Source: Streptomyces sp. NBC_01803
GTDB lineage: Bacteria > Actinomycetota > Actinomycetes > Streptomycetales > Streptomycetaceae
Direction: 5' to 3'
Length of the DNA stretch: 64,000 bases
NCBI RefSeq assembly: GCF_035917415.1
Contig: NZ_CP109073.1
Span: forward strand, 3,642,501 to 3,706,500
A program made the translations under genes and the position numbers. The notes beneath the pieces are model-generated. The model worked only from the letters and a program-made list of their open reading frames with translations. It was not told where the DNA came from and did no database searches. Positions within the stretch are counted from its first letter, which is position 1. The number at the start of each line of letters is the position of its first letter. Shown piece by piece: positions 38,229 to 47,133 of this stretch.

Positions 38229-38300
38229 GCGTCCGCCCGCCCGCCCGTACGTCCGCCCGTCCGCCCGTCTGCCCGTCCGCGCGCCCGCACGCACGCCGAG
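38229..38300. repeat. Degenerate octamer tandem repeat (cc/gcccgt)
   Basis: About eight imperfect copies of an 8-bp unit like ccgcccgt lie between a divergent GNAT gene and a small ORF. Because the period is not a multiple of three, any ORF across it reads the repeat in all phases, which explains the Arg/Gly-rich shadow ORFs. No function is evident. Confidence 0.7.
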
Positions 38301-38338
38301 AAGTCGCTGGGCGGTCCGGATCGCGGTCCAATGAGGGT

Positions 38339-38512
38339 ATGGGTGAACTCATCGAGACCTGGACCAAGCGGCTCGTCGAGATGGCGGCGGACGGCATCGA
38401 CGAAGCCGCGGCGCGCGAACTGGTCACGGAGATCTGGGACGCGGCGACGCTCGACGAGGTCGACGCCTACGAGGGCGTGGTGGCCGAGCGGGAGGCGGAA
38501 CGTGAGGAGTGA
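38339..38512 (+). CDS. Small hypothetical protein
   Basis: 57 residues beginning MGELIETWTKRLVEMAADG and ending in acidic AEREAEREE. It is all-helical in character, with no membrane segment. Third-codon GC and the amphipathic pattern support a real gene, although the ribosome site (gagggt directly before ATG) is poor. The next gene starts 25 bp downstream in the same direction. Not recognised. Confidence 0.6.
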   Translation: MGELIETWTKRLVEMAADGIDEAAARELVTEIWDAATLDEVDAYEGVVAEREAEREE

Positions 38513-38537
38513 CCGTTTTCGGTAGGGTCCCGAGCTT

Positions 38538-39275
38538 GTGAGGACCGTGAGGACCATTCTCTGGCTGCACGAGCCCGGCGGGCCGGATCTGCGGCCTCAT
38601 GCCGACCTCGGACTGCCCGGGGCCGTCGCGCGCGAGGTCAGGGCGCGTGGGGTGCGGCGGGTCGGCCGCGGTGAGTGGCGCGTCGTCGGCCGGCCCGAGC
38701 GGGAGCTGACCGAGGGCGACGGCACGCTCGACGACTACCTCCGGGCGCGCGGGCGCGGCGGGCGGCGCTTCGTGCTGTGGGCGGACGCCGACCGGCGCCA
38801 GGTGCTGGCCCGGGTGGTGACCACGTCCGCCCCCCGGCGCCGCGAGGCGTGCTACGAGGTGCTGGACGCGCGGGGCGGACGGCTGGCCGTGGTGACCCGC
38901 AGGCCGGCCGGATGGGGGCGGCGGGTGCGGTGGTCCGTGTGGCAGACCGGGCGCCCGGCGGCGGCCGTCGGGCACAAGGGGCGCCTGGTGTGGTGGGTGG
39001 TCTGGTGGATCCTGATGCCGTTCAGCTCCGCGCTGGTCTTCCTCACCTTCCTCCAGTTCGAGGGGGTGATGTCCCCGCGCCGGACGCGGCTGCGCGTCGA
39101 CGGCGACGTGGTGCTGGACTACCTGACCTCACCGGGCAGCTCGCAGCGCTTCGACTCGCTGGAGGTGCGCGCCGACTGGTGGGATCTGCGGGTGGCGGCG
39201 GCGGTGCTGCTGCTGTTCCGCAGCCATGTCAACCGCCTGCACGGCATCGGCTGGGACGACGCCGTCACCCGCTGA
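38538..39275 (+). CDS. Membrane-associated hypothetical protein
   Basis: 245 residues. The first half is basic and soluble (many Arg). A hydrophobic hairpin or single helix at about 152-172 (VWWVVWWILMPFSSALVFLTFL) is rich in tryptophan. The last 70 residues are again soluble, with a VDGDVVLDYL strand. The repeated strand pattern (CYEVLDARGGRLAVVTR) is reminiscent of tubby/LURP-like beta-barrels, but this is weak. The 3' end overlaps a convergent gene by 11 bp. Not recognised. Confidence 0.7.
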   Translation: MRTVRTILWLHEPGGPDLRPHADLGLPGAVAREVRARGVRRVGRGEWRVVGRPERELTEGDGTLDDYLRARGRGGRRFVLWADADRRQVLARVVTTSAPRRREACYEVLDARGGRLAVVTRRPAGWGRRVRWSVWQTGRPAAAVGHKGRLVWWVVWWILMPFSSALVFLTFLQFEGVMSPRRTRLRVDGDVVLDYLTSPGSSQRFDSLEVRADWWDLRVAAAVLLLFRSHVNRLHGIGWDDAVTR

Positions 39276-39678
39276 CGGGCGGCGGCAGGGCCACCGGCAG
39301 ACCGCCGAGGAGCCGGGTGAGCACCTCGCCGGGCAGCTCACGGGCGGAGGCGCCCTCGGTGACCGGACCGGTCAGCATGGCCGTGCTGAGGCCGGGGAAG
39401 TCGGCCACCTGGGTGCCCGCCGCGTTGGACAGCGGGTCGGTCGTGGTGTTGGCGAGCGGGTCGAGCTGGAGATCGAGGGCCGGATCGACGGCGGACTGGA
39501 GCGAGCCGGTCGTCGTCGCCACCACCCCGTTCACCGTGTCGGCCACCACCGGCACCGTGCCGACGCCGAGGTCGTCCGGCAGGATCTCCGCCGACGCGCC
39601 GCCCGCCGAGGCGAGCAGGGCACCCGTGGTCAGTCCGGCGAGGCACAGGGCGCGGGAGGGCTGGGATCGGTGAGTCAT
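39265..39678 (-). CDS. Small secreted protein
   Basis: 137 residues with a clear signal peptide ([22 protein letters not shown], cleaved near residue 30). The mature part is Thr/Ala/Leu-rich with repeated DxxxPLxN elements ([21 protein letters not shown]) and a Pro-rich end. It has no cysteines and no enzymatic motif. It resembles small streptomycete surface or secreted proteins of unknown role. It is divergent from menG by 94 bp. Confidence 0.75.
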   Translation of the reverse strand: MTHRSQPSRALCLAGLTTGALLASAGGASAEILPDDLGVGTVPVVADTVNGVVATTTGSLQSAVDPALDLQLDPLANTTTDPLSNAAGTQVADFPGLSTAMLTGPVTEGASARELPGEVLTRLLGGLPVALPPPVSG

Positions 39679-39772
39679 GGCAGGCACCGTAGTGGCCCCA
39701 CCGCGCACCGATCACGTCCGTATCGGGCAAGTCCCACGAACGGAGCAGCGGGGCATCGGTGAGAATGACCCA

Positions 39773-40483
39773 GTGACCCGTGCCTCCCTGGACAAGAAGC
39801 CCCGCGAAGTAGCCGCGATGTTCGACGCCGTCGCGGCGCGTTACGACCTCACCAACGACGTGCTGGCCCTCGGGCAGAACCGGCGATGGCGCGGGGAGGT
39901 GGCCCGGGCGGTCAACGCCCGGCCGGGGGAGCGGGTGCTCGACCTCGCGGCCGGGACCGGCACCTCCTCGGAGCCGTTCGCCGCCGCCGGGGCGTTCACC
40001 GTGCCGTGCGATTTCAGCCTCGGCATGCTGGGCGAGGGCAAGCGGCGCACCGCGTGGATGCCGTTCACGGCCGGGGACGCGACGCGACTGCCGTTCGCCG
40101 ACGGGGTGTTCGACGCCGTCACCATCTCCTTCGGACTGCGGAACATCGAGGACACCGACACCGCGCTGCGCGAGATGCTGCGGGTGACCGTGCCCGGCGG
40201 GCGGCTGGTGGTCTGCGAGTTCAGCCACCCGACGTGGGCGCCGTTCCGGACCGTCTACAGCGAGTACCTGATGCGGGCGCTGCCCGTGGTCGCCACCCGC
40301 GTCTCCAGCAACCCGGAGGCGTACGTCTACCTGGCCGAGTCCATCCGCGCCTGGCCGGACCAGCCCGCGCTGGCCGCCAGGATCGGGGCGGCCGGGTGGC
40401 ACCGGCCCGCCTGGCGGAATCTGTCGGGCGGCGTGGTGGCCCTCCACCGGGCGGTCAAATCCTCCCGGCCCCTAGACTCCTGA
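39773..40483 (+). CDS. menG: Demethylmenaquinone methyltransferase MenG/UbiE
   Basis: 236 residues. It begins [19 protein letters not shown], as in UbiE/MenG, with SAM motif [13 protein letters not shown] (55-66), the SFGLRNI block and [13 protein letters not shown]. It adds the ring methyl in the last step of menaquinone synthesis at the membrane. The GTG start has no Shine-Dalgarno; a -10-like GAGAAT lies 6 nt upstream, so leaderless translation is possible. A reductase gene follows after 46 bp. Confidence 0.94.
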   Translation: MTRASLDKKPREVAAMFDAVAARYDLTNDVLALGQNRRWRGEVARAVNARPGERVLDLAAGTGTSSEPFAAAGAFTVPCDFSLGMLGEGKRRTAWMPFTAGDATRLPFADGVFDAVTISFGLRNIEDTDTALREMLRVTVPGGRLVVCEFSHPTWAPFRTVYSEYLMRALPVVATRVSSNPEAYVYLAESIRAWPDQPALAARIGAAGWHRPAWRNLSGGVVALHRAVKSSRPLDS

Positions 40484-40529
40484 CCGATCCCCAGTCCCGC
40501 GCGGACCCAACCGAATGGGAGAGCCTTTC

Positions 40530-41816
40530 GTGGCCGAGACCGCCGTCGAACAGAACACCGCCGACGTCATCGTCGTCGGGGCCGGGCCGGCCGGCTCGGC
40601 GACCGCGTACCACCTGGCCCGCACCGGGCTCGACGTGCTGCTGCTGGAGAAGACGGCCTTCCCCCGCGAGAAGGTGTGCGGGGACGGACTCACGCCGCGC
40701 GCGGTCAAGGAGCTCGTCGCCATGGGGATCGACATCTCCGAGGAGGCGGGCTGGCTGCGCAACCGGGGGCTGCGCGTCATCAGCGGCGGCCGGCAGCTCC
40801 TGCTCGACTGGCCCGACCTGGCCTCGTACCCGGATTTCGGGCTGGTCCGCAAGCGCGACGACTTCGACGAGCAGCTCGCGCGGGCGGCGGAGAAGGCGGG
40901 CGCCCGGCTCTTCGAGCGGTGCAACGTGTCCGGGCCGGTGCGCGACGAGCGGACCGGGCGGATCACCGGCGTCGAGGCGCAGCTGGGGGAGGACAAGCGC
41001 CGCGTGACGTTCCACGCGCCGCTCGTCGTGGCCGCCGACGGGAACTCGTCGCGGCTGTCCCTGGCGATGGGCCTGCACCGCGACGCGCGCCGGCCCATGG
41101 CGGTGGCCGTCCGGACCTACTTCACGAGTGAGCGCTCCGACGACGACTACCTGGAGAGCTGGTTCGAGCTGCACGACCGGCGCGACGGGCAGGACCGGCT
41201 GCTGCCGGGCTACGGCTGGATCTTCGGGATGGGCGACGGCACGGCGAACGTCGGGCTCGGCGCCATCAAGGTGTCCTCCTCCGGCAAGGACCCGGACTGG
41301 CGCGAGGTGCTGCGCGCGTGGACGGCGAGCATGCCGGCCGAGTACGGCTTCACGCCCGAGACCATGACCGCGCCGATACGGGGCGCGGCGCTGCCGATGG
41401 CGTTCAACCGGCAGCCGCACTACGCGCGCGGGCTGCTGCTGGTGGGCGACGCGGGCGGCATGGTGAACCCGTTCAACGGTGAGGGCATCCCCTACGCCAT
41501 GGAGTCCGGGCGGATCGCGGCCGACGTGATCAGCGGCGCGCTGATCCGGCGGACGCCCGCGCAGCGCGAGCAGGCCCTGGCGCGGTACCCGCGGGTGCTG
41601 AAGGAGACCTACGGCGGCTACTACACGCTGGGCCGGGCCTTCGCTCACATGATCAGCCAGCCGAAGTTCATGCGGCTGGCCACCCAGCGGGGGCTGAACC
41701 ACCCGGGCGCCATGCGGTTCCTGCTGAAGCTGCTGGCGAACCTGACGGACCCGCGCGACGGGGACGCCGTCGACCGGGTGATCAACGCGCTGACGAAGGT
41801 CACGCCCCGCGCCTGA
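40530..41816 (+). CDS. Geranylgeranyl-reductase-family flavoprotein (MenJ-like)
   Basis: 428 residues. The Rossmann FAD site GAGPAG is at 17-22, FPREKVCGDGLTPRAV is the family's second motif, and VGDAGGMVNPFNGEGI is at about 304-319. The family saturates isoprenoid double bonds. In mycobacteria MenJ reduces one unit of the menaquinone side chain, and the place between menG and nuo suggests the same here. GTG 40530 has gggagag 6 nt upstream; an ATG at 40515 is in frame but would contain that site. Confidence 0.9.
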   Translation: MAETAVEQNTADVIVVGAGPAGSATAYHLARTGLDVLLLEKTAFPREKVCGDGLTPRAVKELVAMGIDISEEAGWLRNRGLRVISGGRQLLLDWPDLASYPDFGLVRKRDDFDEQLARAAEKAGARLFERCNVSGPVRDERTGRITGVEAQLGEDKRRVTFHAPLVVAADGNSSRLSLAMGLHRDARRPMAVAVRTYFTSERSDDDYLESWFELHDRRDGQDRLLPGYGWIFGMGDGTANVGLGAIKVSSSGKDPDWREVLRAWTASMPAEYGFTPETMTAPIRGAALPMAFNRQPHYARGLLLVGDAGGMVNPFNGEGIPYAMESGRIAADVISGALIRRTPAQREQALARYPRVLKETYGGYYTLGRAFAHMISQPKFMRLATQRGLNHPGAMRFLLKLLANLTDPRDGDAVDRVINALTKVTPRA

Positions 41817-41852
41817 CGCGAGGCGGCGGGGCGTGACCCACGGACGGGGGTC

Positions 41853-41892
41853 GATCGGGGGATCGGCCCCGATCGGGGGATCCGGCCCGATC
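41853..41892. terminator. Overlapping hairpins between the reductase and NlpC/P60 genes
   Basis: GATCGGGG (41853-41860) pairs with CCCCGATC (41867-41874). The second arm's GATC also starts GATCGGG (41871-41877), which pairs with CCCGATC (41886-41892). The two hairpins exclude each other and lie between convergent genes, so they probably end both transcripts. Confidence 0.6.
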
Positions 41893-41899
41893 GGAGGAT

Positions 41900-42697
41900 T
41901 CAGAGGACGCGGATGGCTCCGGACGGGCTGTCCCATCCCAGGTCGCGCTCCGCGACGCCGGTCGAGGGGTTCTGCGCGCCGATGAAGGTGCCGTTCCCGG
42001 TGTAGATCGCGACGTGGTAGGCGCTGCCGAGGCCGCCCCAGTAGAGGATGTCGCCGGGCTGGAGGGCGTCGAGCGACACCTGGGTGCCCGCGGTCGACTG
42101 TGAGGCGGCGACGCGCGGCAGGGAGACGCCGACGGTGGCGTAGGCGGCCTGCACGAGGCTGGAGCAGTCCCAGGCGCTGTCGCCGGTGGCGCCCAGGGCG
42201 TACGCGTCGCCCAGCTGGGCACGGACGAAGTTCACGATGGCGGCGCCGGAGCCGCCGCTCACGGGGGAGGCGGCCGGGGCCGCGCTGGTGGTGGCCGTGG
42301 CCGCCTCCTGGGCCCGCGCGGCGGCGGCTTCCCGCTCCTCGCGCTCCCTGGCCCGGCGCTCGGCCGCTTCCTGCTCCGCGCGGCGCTCCGCGGCGGCCTC
42401 ACGGGCCTGCGCGACGGCGCGGTCCTGGGCTTGCTGCCACTCGTTCTGGATCTGGGTCTCGCTGACGTACGCCTCGGTGGCCTCGGCTGCCCGGGTGGCG
42501 CTGTGGGCGAGGACGGTGTCCAGCGTGGGGAGCTCTCCGGTCGACTCGGTCGGCTTCTCGTCGGCGGAGGCGGGGGTGGTCGCGCCGGTGACGGCGACCG
42601 AACCGACGACGCCCGTCAGGACGCCGCCACGTATGAGGCTGCCGGCACGCGACGAGCGAGGTTTTCGGTGCCGGCCTTGATAACGGATTGGGGACAT
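41900..42697 (-). CDS. Secreted NlpC/P60 peptidoglycan hydrolase
   Basis: 265 residues. A signal peptide with a long basic start (SLIRGGVLTGVVGSVAVTG) is cleaved near residue 45. A coiled coil of Ala/Glu/Arg occupies about 70-132, then a short Ala/Ser linker. The NlpC/P60 endopeptidase domain is at 150-265 with Cys178 (WDCSSL) and His228 (AYHVAIY). It cuts stem peptides of the cell wall. The N-terminal coiled coil is as in RipA-like hydrolases, which often autoinhibit. ATG 42697 has only a weak ribosome site. Confidence 0.92.
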   Translation of the reverse strand: MSPIRYQGRHRKPRSSRAGSLIRGGVLTGVVGSVAVTGATTPASADEKPTESTGELPTLDTVLAHSATRAAEATEAYVSETQIQNEWQQAQDRAVAQAREAAAERRAEQEAAERRAREREEREAAAARAQEAATATTSAAPAASPVSGGSGAAIVNFVRAQLGDAYALGATGDSAWDCSSLVQAAYATVGVSLPRVAASQSTAGTQVSLDALQPGDILYWGGLGSAYHVAIYTGNGTFIGAQNPSTGVAERDLGWDSPSGAIRVL

Positions 42698-42881
42698 GGG
42701 GATAACGGCTATCAGCACCGGGCGGTTGATCTCAATTAACGTGTGATGCGCCACAGTGGACGTGTACGCGCCGAGTTGCCGGGCGCTTTGTCCGGAACGT
42801 CGCTTCCGGCGGAAGCGGGCCCCGGGCGTCCGCCTTCCGCCGTGTCCTGCTGGTTGTCCGGATTGTCGGGTGGTGGTCGCG

Positions 42882-42910
42882 GGCCTAGCATGCCGGGCCC
42901 GTTCGATCAA
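42882..42910 (-). promoter_or_regulatory. Promoter of the NlpC/P60 gene
   Basis: On the minus strand TTGATC (42910-42905) and TAGGCC (42887-42882) are 17 nt apart. Transcription from about 42875 would give a leader of about 178 nt containing the hairpin at 42801-42817. Confidence 0.5.
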
Positions 42911-43230
42911 TGTTGCCGCCTCGTTACCGACCCGGGGCGTGGCGCACGTCACTTCCCCATACCGCCTTCACGTCCCTTCATCAGTTGAACGACCGGGCGC
43001 TCTACCATCGGGCCGGTTCCGCGTGCGAATTTGCCCGCCCGTGACCGCCGGTGATAGTGCAAGCCACCCGATTACGGGTCGAATGCCCGGCTCCCTTCCT
43101 GTCGCGTCGTTGGCCAACTACCTTGTGTGGCGCATCCTGAACGGGTGCTCCGACCTCGGCTTCGGTGAGGTGGGAGAGATCACAAAGATTGTTGGGCGAC
43201 CCCGTGTCGAAGGTCACAGGCGGTGAGGCA

Positions 43231-43263
43231 TAGGATGCCTCCAGCTTTGTGAACTGACTCACA
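43231..43263 (+). promoter_or_regulatory. nuo promoter region with Rex-like operator
   Basis: TGTGAACTGACTCACA at 43248-43263 matches the Rex operator TGTGAACNNNTTCACA in 12 of 13 defined positions. A -10-like TAGGAT is at 43231-43236, so the site would cover the start point and early transcript. Rex senses the NADH/NAD+ ratio, and nuo is a known Rex target in S. coelicolor. NuoA starts 54 bp downstream. Confidence 0.8.
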
Positions 43264-43316
43264 TAGCAGTGATCTTCGTGCTGGCAGTCGCCGTCGACTG
43301 GAAGGAGCGAGGTGCG

Positions 43317-43676
43317 GTGAACGCGTATGTTCCCATCCTCGTACTAGGGGCCCTGGGAGCCGGCTTTGCCGTCTTCTCGGTGGTCCTGGCCGCTCTCATC
43401 GGCCCCAAGCGGTACAACCGGGCGAAGCTGTCGGCCTACGAGTGCGGAGTCGAGCCCACCCCGCAGCCGGCCGGCGGCGGAAGATTCCCCGTCAAGTACT
43501 ACCTGACGGCGATGCTCTTCATCATCTTCGACATCGAGATCGTCTTTCTCTATCCCTGGGCCGTCCACTTCGACTCCCTGGGGATGTTCGGGCTCGCTCA
43601 GATGCTGGTTTTCGTGGGACTCATCGGCGTCGCGTACGCATACGACTGGCGCCGCGGAGGACTCGAATGGGACTAG
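43317..43676 (+). CDS. nuoA: NADH-quinone oxidoreductase subunit A
   Basis: 119 residues, three transmembrane helices, with the conserved loop [11 protein letters not shown] (Cys) and the [12 protein letters not shown] motif of helix 2. Part of the membrane arm at the quinone end of complex I. GTG 43317 has gaaggagcgagg upstream. First gene of the operon. Confidence 0.96.
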   Translation: MNAYVPILVLGALGAGFAVFSVVLAALIGPKRYNRAKLSAYECGVEPTPQPAGGGRFPVKYYLTAMLFIIFDIEIVFLYPWAVHFDSLGMFGLAQMLVFVGLIGVAYAYDWRRGGLEWD

Positions 43677-43692
43677 GAGAGAGGCACTCCTG

Positions 43693-44247
43693 ATGGGGCT
43701 CGAAGAGAAGCTGCCCAGCGGCTTTCTGCTCACCACCGTCGAGAACATGGCCGGGCTGGCCAGGAAGTCCTCCGTCTTCCCCGCCACCTTCGGCCTGGCC
43801 TGCTGCGCCATCGAGATGATGACGGCCGGGGCCGGGCGCTACGACCTGGCCCGCTTCGGCATGGAGGTCTTCCGGGGCTCGCCCCGGCAGGCGGACCTCA
43901 TGATCGTGGCCGGCCGGGTCAGCCAGAAGATGGCGCCGGTCCTCCGCCAGATCTACGACCAGATGCCCAACCCCAAGTGGGTCATCTCCATGGGCGTCTG
44001 CGCCTCCTCGGGCGGCATGTTCAACAACTACGCCATCGTCCAGGGCGTCGACCACGTCGTCCCGGTCGACATCTACCTGCCCGGCTGCCCGCCGCGCCCG
44101 GAGATGCTGATGGACGCGATCCTCAAGCTGCACGCCAAGATCCGCGAGGAGAAGCTCGGCGTCAACCGCGAGCAGGCGGCCCGCGAGGCGGAGGAGGCGG
44201 CGCTGAAGGCGCTGCCGACGATCGAGATGAAGGGTCTCCTCCGGTGA
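43693..44247 (+). CDS. nuoB: NADH-quinone oxidoreductase subunit B
   Basis: 184 residues. The N2 4Fe-4S ligands are Cys37, Cys38 (ACCAIEMM), Cys103 (GVCASSGG) and Cys132 (GCPPRPE). It passes electrons to menaquinone. It starts 16 bp after nuoA and overlaps the GTG of nuoC by 4 bp. Confidence 0.97.
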   Translation: MGLEEKLPSGFLLTTVENMAGLARKSSVFPATFGLACCAIEMMTAGAGRYDLARFGMEVFRGSPRQADLMIVAGRVSQKMAPVLRQIYDQMPNPKWVISMGVCASSGGMFNNYAIVQGVDHVVPVDIYLPGCPPRPEMLMDAILKLHAKIREEKLGVNREQAAREAEEAALKALPTIEMKGLLR

Positions 44248-44972
44248 GCGGTGGTGAGCAGGTGAACGAGAACACAAACACAAACGAGCTGCCCGCCGCC
44301 CGGGGGGAGGCCGGGGAGGCCATCGCGCACCGGCGTGGGATGTTCGGCGCCAACAACGGCGGCGACACCACCGGTTACAGCGGCCTCACCCGCACCGTCC
44401 GGATGCCCGGAGCCACTTCACGTCCCTACGGCGGGTATTTCGACGAGGTCGCCGACGAGCTCGAAGGGGCTCTGGAGGAGCAGGGCGTCGATCCGGGGCA
44501 GGCGATCGAGAAGACCGTGGTGGACCGCGGCGAGATCACGTTCCACATCGCCCGCGAACACCTGCCCCGGGTGGCCCGGACGCTCCGCGACGACCCGGCC
44601 CTGCGCTTCGAGCTCTGTACGGGGGTCAGCGGGGTGCACAACCTGGCGGACACCGGACGCGAGCTGCACGCCGTATACCATCTGCGCTCGCTCACGCACG
44701 GGCGGCTCATCCGCGTGGAGGTCAGCGCGCCGGACAGCGACCCGCACATCCCGTCCCTCGTCCCGGTCTATCCGACCAACGACTGGCATGAGCGCGAGAC
44801 CTACGACTTCTTCGGCATCGTCTTCGACGGCCACCCCGCGCTGACCCGGATCATGATGCCCGACGACTGGCAGGGCCACCCGCAGCGCAAGGACTACCCG
44901 CTCGGCGGCATCCCCGTCGAGTACAAGGGCGCCCAGATCCCGGCACCCGACCAGCGGAGGTCGTACACCTGA
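44244..44972 (+). CDS. nuoC: NADH-quinone oxidoreductase subunit C
   Basis: 242 residues. The 30-kDa subunit signature [19 protein letters not shown] is in the last third, ending RKDYPLGG. The N-terminal 60 residues are Asn/Thr-rich and low in similarity to short NuoC proteins. GTG 44244 overlaps the nuoB stop; GTG 44262 is an alternative. The stop overlaps nuoD by one base (TGATG). Confidence 0.95.
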   Translation: MSGGEQVNENTNTNELPAARGEAGEAIAHRRGMFGANNGGDTTGYSGLTRTVRMPGATSRPYGGYFDEVADELEGALEEQGVDPGQAIEKTVVDRGEITFHIAREHLPRVARTLRDDPALRFELCTGVSGVHNLADTGRELHAVYHLRSLTHGRLIRVEVSAPDSDPHIPSLVPVYPTNDWHERETYDFFGIVFDGHPALTRIMMPDDWQGHPQRKDYPLGGIPVEYKGAQIPAPDQRRSYT

Positions 44973-46306
44973 TGACCACACACGCGACCCGGCCCGCGGA
45001 GGCCAGGGAGACCACGGAAGGCACCGTCTACACCGTCAGCGGCGGTGACTGGGACGAGGTGGCCCAGGGCGTCGCCGAGCGCGGCGACGACGAGAAGATC
45101 ATCGTCAACATGGGTCCGCAGCACCCCTCCACGCACGGCGTGCTGCGGCTCATCCTGGAGATCGACGGCGAGACGGTCACCGAGGCCCGGGCCGGCATCG
45201 GCTACCTGCACACCGGCATCGAGAAGAACCTCGAATACCGGACCTGGACCCAGGGCACGACGTTCGTCACGCGCATGGACTACCTCACCCCGTTCTACAA
45301 CGAGGCGGCGTACTGCCTGGGCGTGGAGAAGCTGCTCGGCATCACCGACGACATTCCCGACCGCGCCACCGTCGTCCGCGTGCTGCTGATGGAGCTCAAC
45401 CGCCTCTCCTCCCACCTGGTGTGCATCGCCACCGGCGGCATGGAGCTGGGCGCCAGCACGGTCATGGTGTACGGCTTCCGCGACCGCGAGCACACCCTGG
45501 ACCTCTTCGAGCTGATCACCGGCCTGCGGATGAACCACGCCTTCATCCGGCCCGGCGGCCTCGCCCAGGACCTGCCGCCCGGCGCGGTGGACGCCATCCG
45601 CGAGTACGTCAAGAAGATGCGGAAGAACCTGCCGGAGTACGACAAGCTCTGCACCACCAACCCGGTGTTCAAGGCCCGCCTGAAGGACATCGGCTATCTC
45701 GACCTGGCCGGCTGCCTCGCGCTCGGCGCCACCGGCCCGATCCTCCGCTCGGCCGGCCTCCCGCACGACCTGCGCAAGACCGATCCCTACTGCGGGTACG
45801 AGACCTACGACTTCGAGGTCCCGACCACCGACACCTGCGACTCCTTCGGCCGCTTCCTGCTGCGCCTGGAGGAGATGCACCAGTCGCTGCGGATCATCGA
45901 GCAGTGCCTGGAGCGGCTGGAGCCCGGCCCGGTGATGGTCGCCGACAAGAAGATCGCCTGGCCCGCGCAGCTCGCCCTCGGTCCCGATGGCCTGGGGAAC
46001 TCGCTGGACCACATCAAGAACATCATGGGCACCTCCATGGAGGCCCTCATCCACCATTTCAAGCTGGTCACCGAGGGCTTCCGGGTCCCGCCGGGGCAGG
46101 TCTACACGGCCGTCGAGTCCCCCAAGGGCGAGCTGGGGGTGCACATGGTCAGCGACGGCGGCACCCGCCCGTACCGGGTGCACTTCCGTGACCCCTCCTT
46201 CACCAATCTCCAGAGCATGGCCGCGATGTGCGAGGGCGGCATGGTCGCCGATGTCATCGTCGCCGTGGCGTCCATCGACCCCGTGATGGGAGGCGTCGAC
46301 CGATGA
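44972..46306 (+). CDS. nuoD: NADH-quinone oxidoreductase subunit D
   Basis: 444 residues, the 49-kDa quinone-site subunit. Motifs are [24 protein letters not shown] (quinone-binding histidine region), [10 protein letters not shown] and the DPSFTNLQ end. It overlaps nuoE by 4 bp (ATGA). Confidence 0.97.
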   Translation: MTTHATRPAEARETTEGTVYTVSGGDWDEVAQGVAERGDDEKIIVNMGPQHPSTHGVLRLILEIDGETVTEARAGIGYLHTGIEKNLEYRTWTQGTTFVTRMDYLTPFYNEAAYCLGVEKLLGITDDIPDRATVVRVLLMELNRLSSHLVCIATGGMELGASTVMVYGFRDREHTLDLFELITGLRMNHAFIRPGGLAQDLPPGAVDAIREYVKKMRKNLPEYDKLCTTNPVFKARLKDIGYLDLAGCLALGATGPILRSAGLPHDLRKTDPYCGYETYDFEVPTTDTCDSFGRFLLRLEEMHQSLRIIEQCLERLEPGPVMVADKKIAWPAQLALGPDGLGNSLDHIKNIMGTSMEALIHHFKLVTEGFRVPPGQVYTAVESPKGELGVHMVSDGGTRPYRVHFRDPSFTNLQSMAAMCEGGMVADVIVAVASIDPVMGGVDR

Positions 46307-47133
46307 CGGACGTGCATCTCGGCATGCCGGACCTGCCCGCGCCCACCTACCCGGCGGAGGTGCGCGCCCGGCTGGAGGCGGACGCGGCGGAGGTGATCGC
46401 CCGCTATCCCGACAGCCGCTCCGCGCTGCTGCCGCTGCTGCACCTCGTGCAGTCCGAGGAGGGGTATGTCACCCGCACCGGCACGCGGTTCTGCGCGGAG
46501 GTGCTGGGCCTGACCACCGCCGAGGTGACGGCGGTCGCCACGTTCTACTCGATGTACCGCCGCAAGCCCTCCGGCGACTACCAGGTCGGCGTCTGCACCA
46601 ACACCCTGTGCGCGGTCATGGGCGGCGACGCGATCTTCGCCGCGCTCCGCGAGCACCTGGGCGTCGGCAACGGGGAGACCACCGGGGACGGCAAGGTCAC
46701 CCTGGAGCACATCGAGTGCAACGCCGCCTGCGACTTCGCGCCGGTCCTGATGGTCAACTGGGAGTTCTTCGACAACCAGACCGTCGAGTCCGCCAAGCGG
46801 CTCGTCGACGACCTGCGCGCCGGCCGTGAGGTCGCGCCCACCCGCGGCGCGCCCCTGTGCGACTTCCGGCAGACCGCCCGCATCCTGGCCGGCTTCCCCG
46901 ACGAGCGCCCCGGCGCCGTCGCGGCCGGCGGCAGCGCGGGCCCCGCCTCGCTGGCCGGGCTCCGGCTCGCCAAGGGCGAACGGGGTCCCGCGACCGTGGC
47001 GGCCCCGCGCCGGCCCGAGCCCCCCACGGGCCGGGACTATCCGACGCACCCCAGCTCCCACGACGCCCCGCAGCCGAGCTCGGCCTCCGACCCGCACCAC
47101 CCCGCGGGTCCGGTGACCGGGGAGGGTGAGTGA
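46303..47133 (+). CDS. nuoE: NADH-quinone oxidoreductase subunit E
   Basis: 276 residues. The 2Fe-2S ligands are Cys98, Cys103, Cys139 and Cys143 (CTNTLC, ECNAAC). E. coli NuoE is about 165 residues; this one has an extra C-terminal tail of about 70 residues rich in Pro, Ser and His. It overlaps nuoF through GTGA. Confidence 0.96.
   Translation: MTDVHLGMPDLPAPTYPAEVRARLEADAAEVIARYPDSRSALLPLLHLVQSEEGYVTRTGTRFCAEVLGLTTAEVTAVATFYSMYRRKPSGDYQVGVCTNTLCAVMGGDAIFAALREHLGVGNGETTGDGKVTLEHIECNAACDFAPVLMVNWEFFDNQTVESAKRLVDDLRAGREVAPTRGAPLCDFRQTARILAGFPDERPGAVAAGGSAGPASLAGLRLAKGERGPATVAAPRRPEPPTGRDYPTHPSSHDAPQPSSASDPHHPAGPVTGEGE

Larger units (their letters stand above)
42698..43316. other. 619-bp divergent regulatory region between NlpC/P60 and nuo
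   Basis: No gene is seen. It holds the NlpC/P60 promoter (42882-42910), a leader of about 180 nt with a hairpin CGCTTCC-GGC-GGAAGCG (42801-42817), and the nuo promoter/Rex region near 43231-43263. The middle (42960-43200) shows nothing recognisable. Confidence 0.6.

Noticed and set aside
42698..42960. ydaO/c-di-AMP riboswitch upstream of the NlpC/P60 gene
   Set aside because: The conserved ydaO core could not be found by eye; only a simple hairpin is present. A covariance-model scan would settle it.
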